DNA of 64,000 bases, from positions 643,501-707,500 of the forward strand of contig JAJOZX010001862.1 of assembly GCA_023014485.1 (NCBI GenBank). Reading direction: 5' to 3'. Below the pieces are notes generated by a model, which worked only from the letters and a program-made list of their open reading frames with translations, did not search any database and had not been told where the DNA came from. The position numbers and the translations under genes are program-made. Positions 53,067-63,184 of this stretch are shown here, one piece after another (positions within the stretch are counted from its first letter, which is position 1; each line of letters starts with the position of its first letter). The stretch comes from Bathynomus jamesi (lineage: Eukaryota; Arthropoda; Malacostraca; Isopoda; Cirolanidae).

Positions 53067-54837
53067 ACAATAAGCGATCGGAATTGTTGAGCAACCTCGA
53101 AAATTTATTTTTAATGGCTATGATTTTACATGGCTTAATTTTTAGACAAAATGCACAAAATGGAGGTTGAGCTCATTGACCTTTCAAAAAAAAATTTTTT
53201 GGCATCACCCTAAAAATATAATCACCCTAATATATATATTATCTTTGTGGGTGTTTAATGTTTATTATATTATTCTTTGATTATTTCTCTGGTGTGATTT
53301 TTTTCTGAATTATTTGTTTTCACACCAGAAATTTGCGTATGGGTTTAGCGGGTCCGATCTTCTGAACACCGTAATACATTCTGCATCAGAGTATGGCGGT
53401 TCTGTCTTCCGGGCTGAGAAATCAATCCAGTCCCAACCAGTTCACTCAAATGGTAAACCACCATCCCGAAGGGTTAAGGGTTCAAATAACTAGATATATT
53501 TGATGAGTCATTCTGTTTTTTATTTTCGTATTTTCCAAATGTTTTCTTAATTTCGAAAACTTCAATATTTTTTCCGTACATTCTGCAGTAGGGTTCGGGA
53601 TTCATTCGCAACGTAATCGATCCATGGTGGTTGTTCTGGTGACCAGTCCATTGATCCATTCGTGGGTGGGTGTTGACGATACTATATTTACACTTAAACT
53701 AAGGATGGTAGCGTAACCATTGCTGTCTTACTTGGGATTAGTTTTTCACTTGATTATAACTCAGTAATTAATAGTGTTTATCGTTATATTATTTTCAGAA
53801 TTTACCTTTCAAATTTAACTGTAAACCACTAATATAAATTTAGTTATTATACAGTATAAACACTATTGTTTTTATACTTTTAATCTTTTTTTTTCACAGG
53901 TTAAATTAACTTTCACTTACGTTATACGAATCCATAAACAAAGTTAAACCTTGACCGAAAATAAAGTAGGCCTACAGAAACACTATAGCCTCGCGCATGA
54001 CATAAATAAAAACCCAACCCCTAGGGCTCGGAAAGAATTCACTTTCGTCGGCGGCCCTCTTGGAGGGGTGGGGATGATAATGAAATTATTAAATTAAGGT
54101 CATTTAAAAAATATGCCCTATTTCCCACGGGCTCGAATTGAGAAATTGAAATAAAGATAACAAGAGAAGGAAAAATGATCTTAAGATGGACCAACGATTC
54201 TGCCTGACTCTCTCCTCGACTTGCCTTCTAATACCGATTCTTCTTGACAACCTTACTTATTTGCGATTGCGCTGCCTTTTCATCGAAAAGATTTCATTGT
54301 TCCCTTCGCGCTTTACACATAATCTTTCGTCCATTAATCTTTGAACTTAAAACATAAGAAACAGTATTTCCTGATTATTTTATATTATTTAACGAACTTA
54401 ATTGGCCTATTTACGATATTAAATAACTTAATTCTATAGATCTAATGTTATCTGAAAACTACCGCATGATTAGACAAAACGGGAGGTGGACATCACGTGA
54501 CGGCCAAACCTGTGGCTGATTGGCGAAACATAAATACAAGTATAAACGCAACGATACCTGTTCTTCCGACTTCATGCAAAAAGTGACGTACGCTTGTCTA
54601 AATTTATCTGAGGCCTATTTCCTAACTTTATACCCCATCTATAATTTATGTTTTCCATTTATACATTATGAATTCTATTACAGTACTTTATATCATTAAT
54701 AAACCCCGTTTTTACAATCCCAGTACTGCGAACTTCTTCCTGTGACTATGTATATGACACTGTATGTAGATCTGACACGTGACCTGTTTGGTGAATTGAG
54801 TGCAATTAAGTTTTATTAGAGTTACGTTAGATTAGAT
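53067..54837. other. No gene recognised
   Basis: About 1.8 kb of AT-rich sequence. The minus frame 53474-53659 and the GC-richer patch 53330-53460 gave no motif. No terminal repeats were found. Confidence 0.5.
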
Positions 54838-55188
54838 CAGTGGCTCCAAAACTGTTTTCGTCCCAGGACCCCTTTAGCATATGGATAAATTTTCGGGACC
54901 CCTATGGCATAGAAATAAATTTTTGGGGATCCTTTAATTTTTTTTTATACTTAAATTTCAAGTATTAAAATTAGCATTTCATAATTTTGCGATTTCACAA
55001 TATTGAATATGCCTCATTCATTAATTATTAGCAGTGTTGAATACACAATTAACTTATAAATTTTGTTTTATTATTAAATCTGGGAGTCTGTAAAACCAGT
55101 GAGTGAGCATATAACATATCCCACCACCTATTTTCCTGGGTAAGAACCCCCGCCTACTCGAAGACGGATCTCACTTCGGGAACAGCTG
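54838..55188. mobile_element. hAT-type MITE, 351 bp
   Basis: CAGTGGCTCCAAAACTG on the left and TTCGGGAACAGCTG on the right, an imperfect inverted pair. Outside are gattagat (54830-54837) and aattagat (55189-55196), 7 of 8 identical. No coding. Confidence 0.72.
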
Positions 55189-55767
55189 AATTAGATTAAA
55201 GTTAGAACAATGGAAATAGCGATGAAGTGTTTTTGGCGTGAGAATTATGGCTCTGACGCAGATAATCATTAATTTAATATATTACTACAATATTCAGTAT
55301 TTTGTAAATTTCTCTAAAACAATCATTTCGGGTATAAACATTTGAAGTTCAGCATACAGTATGAACGTCATAATATACTGAAGAATTGTATTTATTAAAA
55401 CTTCAAATATAGGAAGTATTTTGAACGGTGAACTGTTTTCATGAGCTTCCTTCTACGTCAGAAAATTGTAAAGCAGTTCATAGGCTTCTTTCGCACTGTT
55501 ATCTTTGAGTTAGGTTCGAGTAAAGATCAATTTCGCGTGCAGGTACAGAAATGTTAGATGTGACCTTCCATAAGTTGTTTCATTCTCCGGTCTGTCATAG
55601 TGAAGACGAGCGTTTATTGGTCTGTGTGAGATGTGTTGAAAATTGTAGGTTCAACATTTATTGGGTTTATTTATCGGGACGTGTTAACAGACATTTCAAA
55701 TTGAATTAATCGAAAAGATACCAATCACCACTTCCATTTTAACTCGGAGAGAGAAACAAACTTAATT

Positions 55768-55824
<57 letters not shown>

Positions 55825-56288
55825 TAGTTAATATTTAACTATATATAGTAAACACTGTGACTGTTTAACTGTGACACTAATTTAAGTGATAAGATTTTGG
55901 TTCTGTGCTTTGAACTTCAACATACGAGTACATTAATATTTTAATCACGTTTCTTAAGTAAGGATGTCTCTGTGAATAGTGTGGAATTGAAATTTTGCAG
56001 CGTCCATCTTGGCACAATGACGTAAGAATGCATTTACAAATAATTTTACAAATAATAAATTAGAAATTAGATCTTTACATTCCGATCTTTTACAGCTGAA
56101 AGAATATTTGCGTTGCGGCAAAAAAATCTGGTTCCTGACAACCCTGTATTATTAGGAGAAAACTACGGGGCTGGGTTATATATATCATTACCGAACTGCA
56201 GATTTGACTCACCCTGTATAATACAATAACATAGATTGGTTGATAGTGATTCGCACTAACTTAAATTTTATATATATATATATATATA
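55189..56288. other. No gene seen; (TA)n at 55771-55822 and 56270-56288
   Basis: AT-rich. Near 56130-56220 there are two loose CAGGGT/ACCCTGTA words that may be eroded mariner ends. Confidence 0.5.
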
Positions 56289-57199
56289 CAGGGCGTCCCA
56301 AAAAAATGTATACACACTTTAAATAATTATAAAGGCAGTGTTTATTAAAATACATTTCATTTTCAAAATGTAATAGAATCTACAGACATTATTTAATTGT
56401 TTTGTCAACGCCTGTTTTCAAACTGACGTCCGTTCTGGTCCAGGCACTGCTGATAACGCGAAGCAATGGAATCGCAAACATCACGAAACATTTCGTTTGG
56501 TATTTGTGTGCATTCTCGTTCAATGGCTGCTCTCAATTCAGCGACTGTTGCAGGTTTTTAGCGTAGACTTTGTCTTTTAAGTATCCCCATAAAAAAAAGT
56601 CTAGTGGTGTGAGGTCTGGTGAACGCGGAGGGTATTCTACGAAACCCCTTCGTCCAATCCACATCCACATCGTGCCAAGTACCACTCGCAATACTCCACT
56701 CTTCGGTCCGGATCATCATCATCTTCATTAATAGCATGGACTAATCTTGGAATGTAACTTTTCCATTGACAGCGCTTCAAAATGCGTTGGACAGACGATT
56801 CTGAAATTCCTACCTCACGACTCGCTTGCCGCACAGATTTTCTTGGACTTTGGTGATACGTTTCCAGTACTCTTTCTTGCTTTGTGGGGCTTGTCGATGT
56901 CCGTGGTCTTCCGGAACGCTTCTTGTGGACATTCTGAACAGTTCCATCGGCTTCAAACTTATCTCTAATTCGAGTGATGGTAAGTCGCGTTGGTGGATCT
57001 GTTTGAAACTCCCTCCTAAACTGTCTTTGCACTTCAACTGCGTTTTCACACTTCCAGTAGCATTTTAGAATGAATTTCCTTTGTTCAAAGCTTAGTCTGA
57101 CTGCCATTATTAATTCTAATGGGTTTAACTTGGAAAGAAAGAAACATCAATTGAGCTATCAGCTGTTAAAGTGTGTATACATTTTTTTGGGACGCCCTG
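56289..57199 (-). mobile_element. Mariner deletion derivative, copy A (911 bp)
   Basis: CAGGGCGTCCCAAAAAAATG (56289) and its inverse to 57199, TA outside both. The left part keeps the C-terminal coding region (DLTPLDFF then LWGYLKD, and RAAIERECTQIPNEMFRDVC) and the right part keeps the DNA-binding region, joined by the same internal deletion as copy B. An extra ATCATC and an extra 18 bases in the leader distinguish it from B; a one-base loss lies near 56562. Confidence 0.93.
56637..57107 (-). CDS. Truncated mariner transposase, DNA-binding domains only, 156 aa
   Basis: [20 protein letters not shown] opens the first HTH, ARLTIT-type residues ([20 protein letters not shown]) complete it, [15 protein letters not shown] is the AT-hook-like linker, and [20 protein letters not shown] then [12 protein letters not shown] is the second HTH. 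At [10 protein letters not shown] the frame crosses the deletion joint and ends [11 protein letters not shown]. All catalytic Asp residues are missing. The frame has no stop or shift over 156 codons although the element is otherwise decayed. A product could bind the family's terminal repeats without cutting. Confidence 0.85.
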   Translation of the reverse strand: MAVRLSFEQRKFILKCYWKCENAVEVQRQFRREFQTDPPTRLTITRIRDKFEADGTVQNVHKKRSGRPRTSTSPTKQERVLETYHQSPRKSVRQASREVGISESSVQRILKRCQWKSYIPRLVHAINEDDDDPDRRVEYCEWYLARCGCGLDEGVS

Positions 57200-57904
57200 T
57201 ATGTATATATGCTGGAAGAAGGGGCCAAGGGCGAATGCCCGTAACAACGCCCCTCCCATAAAGGAGGTAAATATTTGTAATTTAAAGAAAGCAGTAATTT
57301 ATAAATGAAATTACTATTTTTAAAGAAGAACTAAAAGAATAGGATCTGAATCTAATGGTGAAGAGAGAAAGAAGATAATATTCATGGAGGATTATCCTTT
57401 TAGGCGACTACAAAAACTTCTAAAAAGTTCGTTCAATTTTAAATTCGTTTCCAGATTATTTAAAATATCAACTTTTTCGAATGAGACGAATTTCTTTGAT
57501 ATTTCAAGTGTGAAGTTTGGTTTTAGGAAGTAAAAGTTATTTGCTTCACTCGATAGTTTGTTGCGTCGTTTGGTAAAATTTCTATAATTAACGCAGGAGC
57601 GTCTTTACTCGATATTTTATGAATATGTGAGTAGGTATTCGGCTTGTACGAGTCACTAAACTTGAGAAGTTTTAGGGATTTGAATGTTGGGCTCGTGTGT
57701 TCTCGACTAGTTTTGGCAGTTTTGGCTCGTATGATTTTGCAAAGTTTCTTTATACAATACTACGTTTAAATGATAAATAATATAACGGTTTGTATTTTGG
57801 AAACTATAATGTTTTATAGGATGTGACGGCGTACAAAGTTATTATAATATAGACTTTCTCCAATATATACTTTCTCATTCCTTTTCTGTCCAACTACCAA
57901 ATGC
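57200..57904. other. LINE 3'-tail fragment (57212-57262, minus) then no recognised gene
   Basis: AAGGGGCCAAGGGCGAATGC and CGCCCCTCCCATAAAGGAGG are the inverse of the tail at 58060-58120. The rest is AT-rich; open minus-strand segments near 57660-57540 could be worn LINE coding, but I cannot show it. Confidence 0.5.
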
Positions 57905-58127
57905 GAGGTTAATCGGTATTTTCAGTTTTTCATCTACTCAACCGGTCAATTCTGGAACACTCTTCCTCAATCCATCTTTCCTCCGGTCTATGACCTCCCA
58001 CCTTTCAAACGCAGTGTCTAGGCATCTTGAAAACTCCGGACCTTGATTTTGGCTCTCTCCTTCTTCTATGGGAGGGGCGCTTTATGCGGTCATTTGCCCT
58101 TGGCCCCTCCTTCCTGCATAAAAACAA
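57905..58127 (+). pseudogene. LINE reverse transcriptase C-terminus with 3' UTR
   Basis: The plus strand encodes STGQFWNTLPQSIFPPVYDL then PPFKRSV, the usual WNSLP ... FK.SV end of a LINE RT, followed by a short 3' UTR with CTATGGGAGGGGCGC and CCCTTGGCCCCTCCTTC. 5' truncated. Confidence 0.7.
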
Positions 58128-58309
58128 AGTGTGTATATGTTTTGGGATGTTGTGTTTTAATTTATGCAAGATATAAGTGAACTTCGACACTTTATTCAGT
58201 GTGTGTTCGATGTGTCTTTTAAAAGTTAGTTTTTTTATCTAAAATTACACATGATACGTTCATCCTTGATACTCTAATTAATTATAGTATCATGTGTGTA
58301 TATATATAT

Positions 58310-58660
58310 ATATATATATATTTTAAATTTATATTGTGTTTTCTAGTCTGACGTATAATCTCGTTTTCTAGTCTGACGCATTGCTGTTTGTTATTTAAGT
58401 AGGACTTGAACCAGTCCAAAGATGCGCCTCTCACCCCATTATGAGCCAATTTTGGAGTTAGAATTGAACGTTTCATCGAGTTAAAAGTTTTGGATAGGTC
58501 GAATTGATGATTTTGATTGTTTAAAGTTTTATAAAGTTCCTCACTTAACGTAATGGCGTCACCTTTCAGTGTGGTTTTCATCTTAAAGCCGAAAATTGAT
58601 AAGGTTAAAAAATATTTCCCTTCGTGAAGAAAGTTATTAATTGTCAATTTTTTCAAAAAA
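58310..58660 (-). pseudogene. LINE reverse transcriptase palm fragment
   Basis: Minus strand: GFKMKTTLKGDAITLSEELY, NQNHQFDLSKTFNSMKRSIL, TPKLAHNGVRGASLDWFKSY, LNNKQQCVRL. FDLSKTFNSM is the first catalytic-Asp motif of RT (usual form LDLSKAFD) and RG...WFKSYL..R.Q.V is the next block. Truncated on both sides; the downstream side ends in (TA)n. Confidence 0.82.
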
Positions 58661-58786
58661 TTTACATTATAATTAAATAATAATAATAAAGCTCTTTGTT
58701 GCTTATTTTAATCTTCTTAATCTATGTCTGTCTACTCATAGAAATGTGAAGGATGATTTTAGAATAAAATTGTTATTGATCTGAGC

Positions 58787-59004
58787 CAGTGGTTCTCAAC
58801 TTGGGGTACGCGAAGGAATCTTAGGAGATACGCGACGGGATCCTGAAAATATAACCCTTTTAATTTTATATACGATTAACAAAAACGGCCACGAGTCACA
58901 CGGTCGTAAAGAAAGTAAAAATCTTCTATGCATTTTTCTAAAATCCAGAAAATCCCTTGGAAGAATTAAAGGGTGCAGAGGAAGGAAAAGTTTGAGAACT
59001 GCTG
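58787..59004. mobile_element. hAT-type MITE, 218 bp
   Basis: CAGTGGTTCTCAACTTGGGG and the inverse ending TTTGAGAACTGCTG. The flanks atctgagc and atctaaat agree at only 5 of 8 positions. Same general type as 7676-7888. Confidence 0.65.
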
Positions 59005-59009
59005 ATCTA

Positions 59010-59095
59010 AATAATTGCAGTTGAACGTTTCGTCCATCCACTTCGAACATTTTCAAGGAACTGAAATTTATTTGTAAAATATACATAATAATGAC
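59010..59095 (-). repeat. Penelope-type tail with hammerhead-like motif
   Basis: Minus strand TTGAAAA (59056-59050), one T, GTTC ... GGAC, GAAA (59031-59028), then CGTTCAACTGCAAT. It has the same form as the tail of the element at 32325-34966 (TTGAAAA, T, GGG ... CCC, GAAACGTC). Confidence 0.55.
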
Positions 59096-59543
59096 GCAGT
59101 TAAAGCACTATAAAACACTATAAAGCACTATACCGTTATTAATCTACGTAGAGTAACACATATATGCAATTATTTTACATTAAACTTCAACAAGTATCCT
59201 TTAGCTTTTGTATTTGTGAAGATTCACTGAAAAATGTTTAGGAAATTTGTCATTTTGTTTTATATTTATTTCAAACCGGAAATAAATATAAAATGTAGCG
59301 AAATAATAAATTTTATGAACGTCTTCCCTAAACTTCCTAATAAATGAAATCCGGAGCTCTCCTTTATCTTTGACTGATTGTCTGAAGTTCTGTATGAATT
59401 TTATTGTAGTTTCAAAACGTTATCGACAAATTTCTTCAACCTTTCTCTTGTTTATAATCAAATGGGAGTACTTGCAGATAATATTCATGAAACGAACCAA
59501 CATTTGTTACATATTTGTGGTGTTAAAGGCAATCTTCTCTGTA
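59096..59543. other. No gene seen
   Basis: AT-rich with an ACTATAAA-type local duplication near 59107-59130. Confidence 0.5.
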
Positions 59544-59686
59544 CTGTAAGACCTTTGTATTGCATATCCAAACCTTCCGAACCTCTGTAAGACCTCTGTA
59601 GTGCATGTCTGAACCTCCGTAAAACCTTCGTATTGCATGCCTGAACCTCTGTAAAACCTTTGTATTGCAGAGCTGAACTTCTGTCA
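59544..59686. repeat. Minisatellite, about four 32-bp units
   Basis: Units of the form CTCTGTAAAACCTTTGTATT, GCATGCCTGAAC follow one another with 10-20% differences; the first unit is 39 bases. The open frames across it on the minus strand are repeat peptide. Confidence 0.9.
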
Positions 59687-59906
59687 CTAAACCAAAGGGA
59701 CAGTTGTGGTGATTTGCTATGCAAAGAGGCCCTATTCTTGAATCCATCTATGAATAATGAATGAAAGAATAATACTGTATAAAATAAATACAATTTTACG
59801 AAATTACAATAATTTTACATACATTGGAAAACTGGAGTATTTATCTTATTTGATTTAACCCCTAAGCGTTAGGCTTTGCTGGGCTCTCTCTCTCTCTCTC
59901 TCTCTC

Positions 59907-59956
<50 letters not shown>
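59687..59956. repeat. LINE tail trace, (CT)n and (TA)n
   Basis: 59838-59885 has TTAACCCCTAAGCGTTAGGC, the tail seen at 28500 and 24560. CT repeats 59886-59907, TA repeats 59913-59955. Confidence 0.75.
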
Positions 59957-59959
<3 letters not shown>

Positions 59960-60402
59960 GGTTGCCCAGAAAAAAGTAAGCTATTGCTTTTAAGATTTTA
60001 TTTCAGTTTTATTTTTGAAAAATCTGCAACAAAGATAAATAGAGTACCGTATTTTTCGACATATAAGGCGCACGAGCATATAAGACGCACCCCAATTTTG
60101 GCAGGCATATTCTTGAAAAAAAATTAAAAAATACAGTACTTGCTCGGCCTCTTGTTTTCGCCAGTCCCTGACCTTGAGCATATAAGGCGCGGGGTGATTT
60201 TCTGAGACTTTTTTGGGGAAAAATACCGCGCCTTATATGCCGGAAAATAGGTATATTAAAAACAAATATTATAAAGACATATAGAAGTGCTACATATAAA
60301 AACAAATTATTTATTTAAATCGTTATAATAGCAAGCAAATCTTGGCAATAGTAAATATAATAGTTGATAAAAGCAATAGCTTACTTTTTCTGGGCAACTC
60401 GG
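59957..60402. mobile_element. Mariner-type MITE (446 bp) with a second MITE nested inside
   Basis: CAGGGTTGCCCAGAAAAAAG and the inverse CTTTTTCTGGGCAACTCG, sharing about 35 bases (through TAAGCTATTGCTTTTA), TA outside. Inside, 60047-60251 has ends CCGTATTTTTCGACATATAA / TTATATGCCGGAAAATAGG, each bordered by TA, with GGCGC words repeated. Confidence 0.88.
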
Positions 60403-60725
60403 TATATATTATTCCAGTGAGTGGTTGATTCTGCTCGTATACGAATGATATTTCCTGCATTCTGAAAATGGCTGAGAATTACCCTTAGATTTAAGAAACG
60501 TTGTCATAAACTGAAGTGTTCAAACTGCTGATGCAAAAACGAAGTCTGTGACGCACCTGAAGCATAAAATTTTCTCATTAATAATATGCTAATTCATAAA
60601 ACTGACTATTTATCGCGTAAAATAACTATATTTTGTGCGAAGGAATGCTAATTCGAATTTCAAGCTCGTATAAGATTTCCTCATGCAAAGGATTAAACAA
60701 ATTTGTATTTACCCTTTACAGCCTG

Positions 60726-60772
<47 letters not shown>
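60403..60772. other. No gene seen; (TA)n at 60726-60771
   Basis: AT-rich spacer ending in the microsatellite that abuts mariner copy B. Confidence 0.7.
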
Positions 60773-60775
<3 letters not shown>

Positions 60776-61658
60776 GGCGTCCCAAAAAAATGTATACACA
60801 CTTTAACAGCTGATAGCTCAATTGATGTTTCTTTCTTTGAATTAATAATGGCAGTCAGACTAAGCTTTGAACAAAGGAAATTCATTCTAAAATGCTACTG
60901 GAAGTGTGAAAACGCAGTTGAAGTGCAAAGACAGTTTAGGAGGGAGTTTCAAACAGATCCACCAACGCGACTTACCATCACTCGAATTAGAGATAAGTTT
61001 GAAGCCGATGGAACTGTTCAGAATGTCCACAAGAAGCGTTCCGGAAGACCACGGACATCGACAAGCCCCACAAAGCAAGAAAGAGTACTGGAAACGTATC
61101 ACCAAAGTCCAAGAAAATCTGTGCGGCAAGCGAGTCGTGAGGTAGGAATTTCAGAATCGTCTGTCCAACGCATTTTGAAGCGCTGTCAATGGAAAAGTTA
61201 CATTCCAAGATTAGTCCATGCTATTAATGAAGATGATCCGGACCGAAGAGTGGAGTATTGCGAGTGGTACTTGGCACGATGTGGATGTGGATTGGACGAA
61301 GGGGTTTCGTAGAATACCCTCCGTGTTCACCAGACCTCACACCACTAGACTTTTTTTATGGGGATACTTAAAAGACAGTCTACGCTATAAAACCTGCAAC
61401 AGTCGCTGAATTGAGAGCAGCCATTGAACGAGAATGCACACAAATACCAAACGAAATGTTTCGTGATGTTTGCGATTCCATTGCTTCGCGTTATCAGCAG
61501 TGCCTGGACCAGAACGGACGTCAGTTTGAAAACAGGCGTTGGCAAAACAATTAAATAATGTCTGTAGATTCTATTACATTTTGAAAATGAAATGTATTTT
61601 AATAAACACTGCCTTTATAAGTATTTAAAGTGTGTATACATTTTTTTGGGACGCCCTG
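60773..61658 (+). mobile_element. Mariner deletion derivative, copy B (886 bp)
   Basis: Terminal repeats identical in type to copy A (CAGGGCGTCCCAAAAAAATG), TA outside both. It shares copy A's internal deletion joint exactly but lacks 18 bases of the leader and 6 bases in the coding part. Confidence 0.95.
60848..61312 (+). CDS. Truncated mariner transposase, DNA-binding domains only, 154 aa
   Basis: Same protein as 56637-57107 except for two fewer Asp (INEDDPDRR). HTH 1, GRPRTSTS linker, HTH 2, then [20 protein letters not shown] then GVS from the deletion joint. The start at 60848 is chosen because it aligns with copy A; the frame is open further upstream through (TA)n without meaning. The remaining C-terminal coding (RPHTTRLFLWGYLKDSL and RAAIERECTQIPNEMF in shifted frames) lies downstream and is not translated with it. 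Confidence 0.85.
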   Translation: MAVRLSFEQRKFILKCYWKCENAVEVQRQFRREFQTDPPTRLTITRIRDKFEADGTVQNVHKKRSGRPRTSTSPTKQERVLETYHQSPRKSVRQASREVGISESSVQRILKRCQWKSYIPRLVHAINEDDPDRRVEYCEWYLARCGCGLDEGVS

Positions 61659-61671
61659 TATATACACACAC

Positions 61672-62100
61672 ACTCAACTCCTGGGAAAGACTACATAAAC
61701 TAAATTTGTATTGCCTGGAAAAAAGAAGAGGGGTACACCATAATCTACATATGGAAAATGATCGAAAAAGTGGTACCAAACCTCAAACTAAACCCAATTA
61801 CCATTCAAACAACCCTGGAAAATAGGAAAGGCAGAATGTGTAGTGTTCCCAAATTAAAGGCCCGACAAGGGACCTCTTCAACAATGAAGGAAAATAGCTT
61901 GGTTGTCAGGGGACCAAGACTTTTTAACCAGTTTCCAAAGGACCTCAGAAACGTTACAGGAGTCAAAGTTGAAGTCTTCAAGAGAAGACTAGATGCAACT
62001 TGCTCCTCCACCAAGCCAGGCCTAGAGGCGGGGCCACCATCTTGACCTTCGTGTGAAGAGAGACCAACACACTGGAACATCAAGAGGTTAACGAGGTTAT
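61672..62100 (+). pseudogene. CR1-like LINE, 5'-truncated copy of the 16573-19310 family
   Basis: NSWERLHKLNLYCLEKRR, a frame change, then MIEKVVPNLKLNPITIQTTL, ENRKGRMCSVPKLKARQGTS, RGPRLFNQFPKDLRNVTGVK, EVFKRRLDATCSSTKPG. Nearly identical residue by residue to the C-terminus of the larger LINE. The 3' tail has CTTCGTGTGAAGAGAGACCA and ends around GAGGTTAACGAGG. Confidence 0.88.
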
Positions 62101-62139
62101 ACGACGATTGATACGAAAGTGATGCCCCTTATTTTTCAG

Positions 62140-62142
62140 TAT

Positions 62143-62203
<61 letters not shown>

Positions 62204-62454
62204 CGCCAAATTCCTCCTACATATCCGTCAGTGATCATTGAAGATACATTAGCTCCTACATGTGATGTCTTTTATTTTTTGAGATTTTTAATCACTACAC
62301 TTACGTGTCTGTTAGGGAATGAAGGAAAATTCAAGACTTTTCCCTTCATTCCCTGACGAGGTGTATTGTTGAATACACGATTCATTTTTTTTTCCTTGCG
62401 GATTGCATCATTCATTCATTTCATTCATGTGTTTAAGTGTCAAAGCGTGAAATT

Positions 62455-62502
<48 letters not shown>
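62140..62502. repeat. (TA)n tracts flanking a Penelope-type hairpin tail
   Basis: TA at 62140-62200 and 62459-62502. Between, CTGACGA (62352-62358), one G, GTGTATT ... AATACAC, then GATTCA and TTTCCTTGCGGATTGCATCA, related to 5168-5350. Confidence 0.65.
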
Positions 62503-62504
<2 letters not shown>

Positions 62505-62778
62505 GATTGAACTCAGAATGGTCCCCTGAGGTTCTTTCATGATACACACAGACCGTGCATGGAACAAGGAACTCTTCTAGGAAAATTAAATCCACTATAG
62601 TCCGAATAATTAATGGTAAATGACAAACACTATAGTTTTTTCTTTTTCATGGTGTTAGCCCGACGTGGGCAACGGGTCACTCGCGAAGAGGCCCCACAAA
62701 TATAACTTCCCTCACCAGCTATCTGCAAAGCAAATAGGATCCAGCTTTGGGATACCGAGTGTGTATCGTGTATCATAT
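62503..62778 (-). repeat. Foldback repeat family F, copy 3
   Basis: GGGATTGAACTCAGAATGGT, CGTGCATGGAACAAGGAACT, then GCCCGACGTGGGCAACGGGT and CTCACCAGCTATCTGCAAAG: the single-orientation version of the family, without the inverted partial copy seen at 35067. Confidence 0.85.
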
Positions 62779-63130
62779 ATATATATATTTATTAGGTTAA
62801 ATTAAGTTAGATTAGGTTAACCTAAACAAACCTAACCTAAAATAAAACAAAAAAATGTGTGTGTAAAATCGTGAGATAGCATAAAGTAGTAATAATTTGA
62901 TTTCGAGTTTTTAATTAAAGTTCGAAAAAAATCATTATATACGATAAAAGAGCGCATTCTCTAAACTTTTTAATGGACTCTCTTTCTACCTTAACGCAAG
63001 CGTAAGTGATAACAAATTTGGAAGTATAAAAGACATCATATGTTGGAGCTAATGTAACTTCAATGACCATCGATGAAAATATAGAAGGAACTTGTCAGTT
63101 TTGGGAAAAAAAAAAATATATTATATATAC
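62779..63130. other. No gene seen; TTAGGTTAA-type words at 62791-62837
   Basis: AT-rich with short degenerate TTAGG-like repeats. Confidence 0.5.
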
Positions 63131-63184
63131 TTACTTTTGGTGAGTTTGAACGACGGTTCAGGATCGACCTGCGGTCGACCCATA
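63131..63184 (-). mobile_element. LINE 3' tail of the 36055-37345 family
   Basis: Minus strand GGGTCGACCGCAGGTCGATC, CTGAACCGTCGTTCAAACTC matches the tail at 37300-37345. Confidence 0.75.

Noticed and set aside
57540..57720. Further LINE coding on the minus strand
   Set aside because: Short open segments looked suggestive but no RT block could be aligned with confidence.
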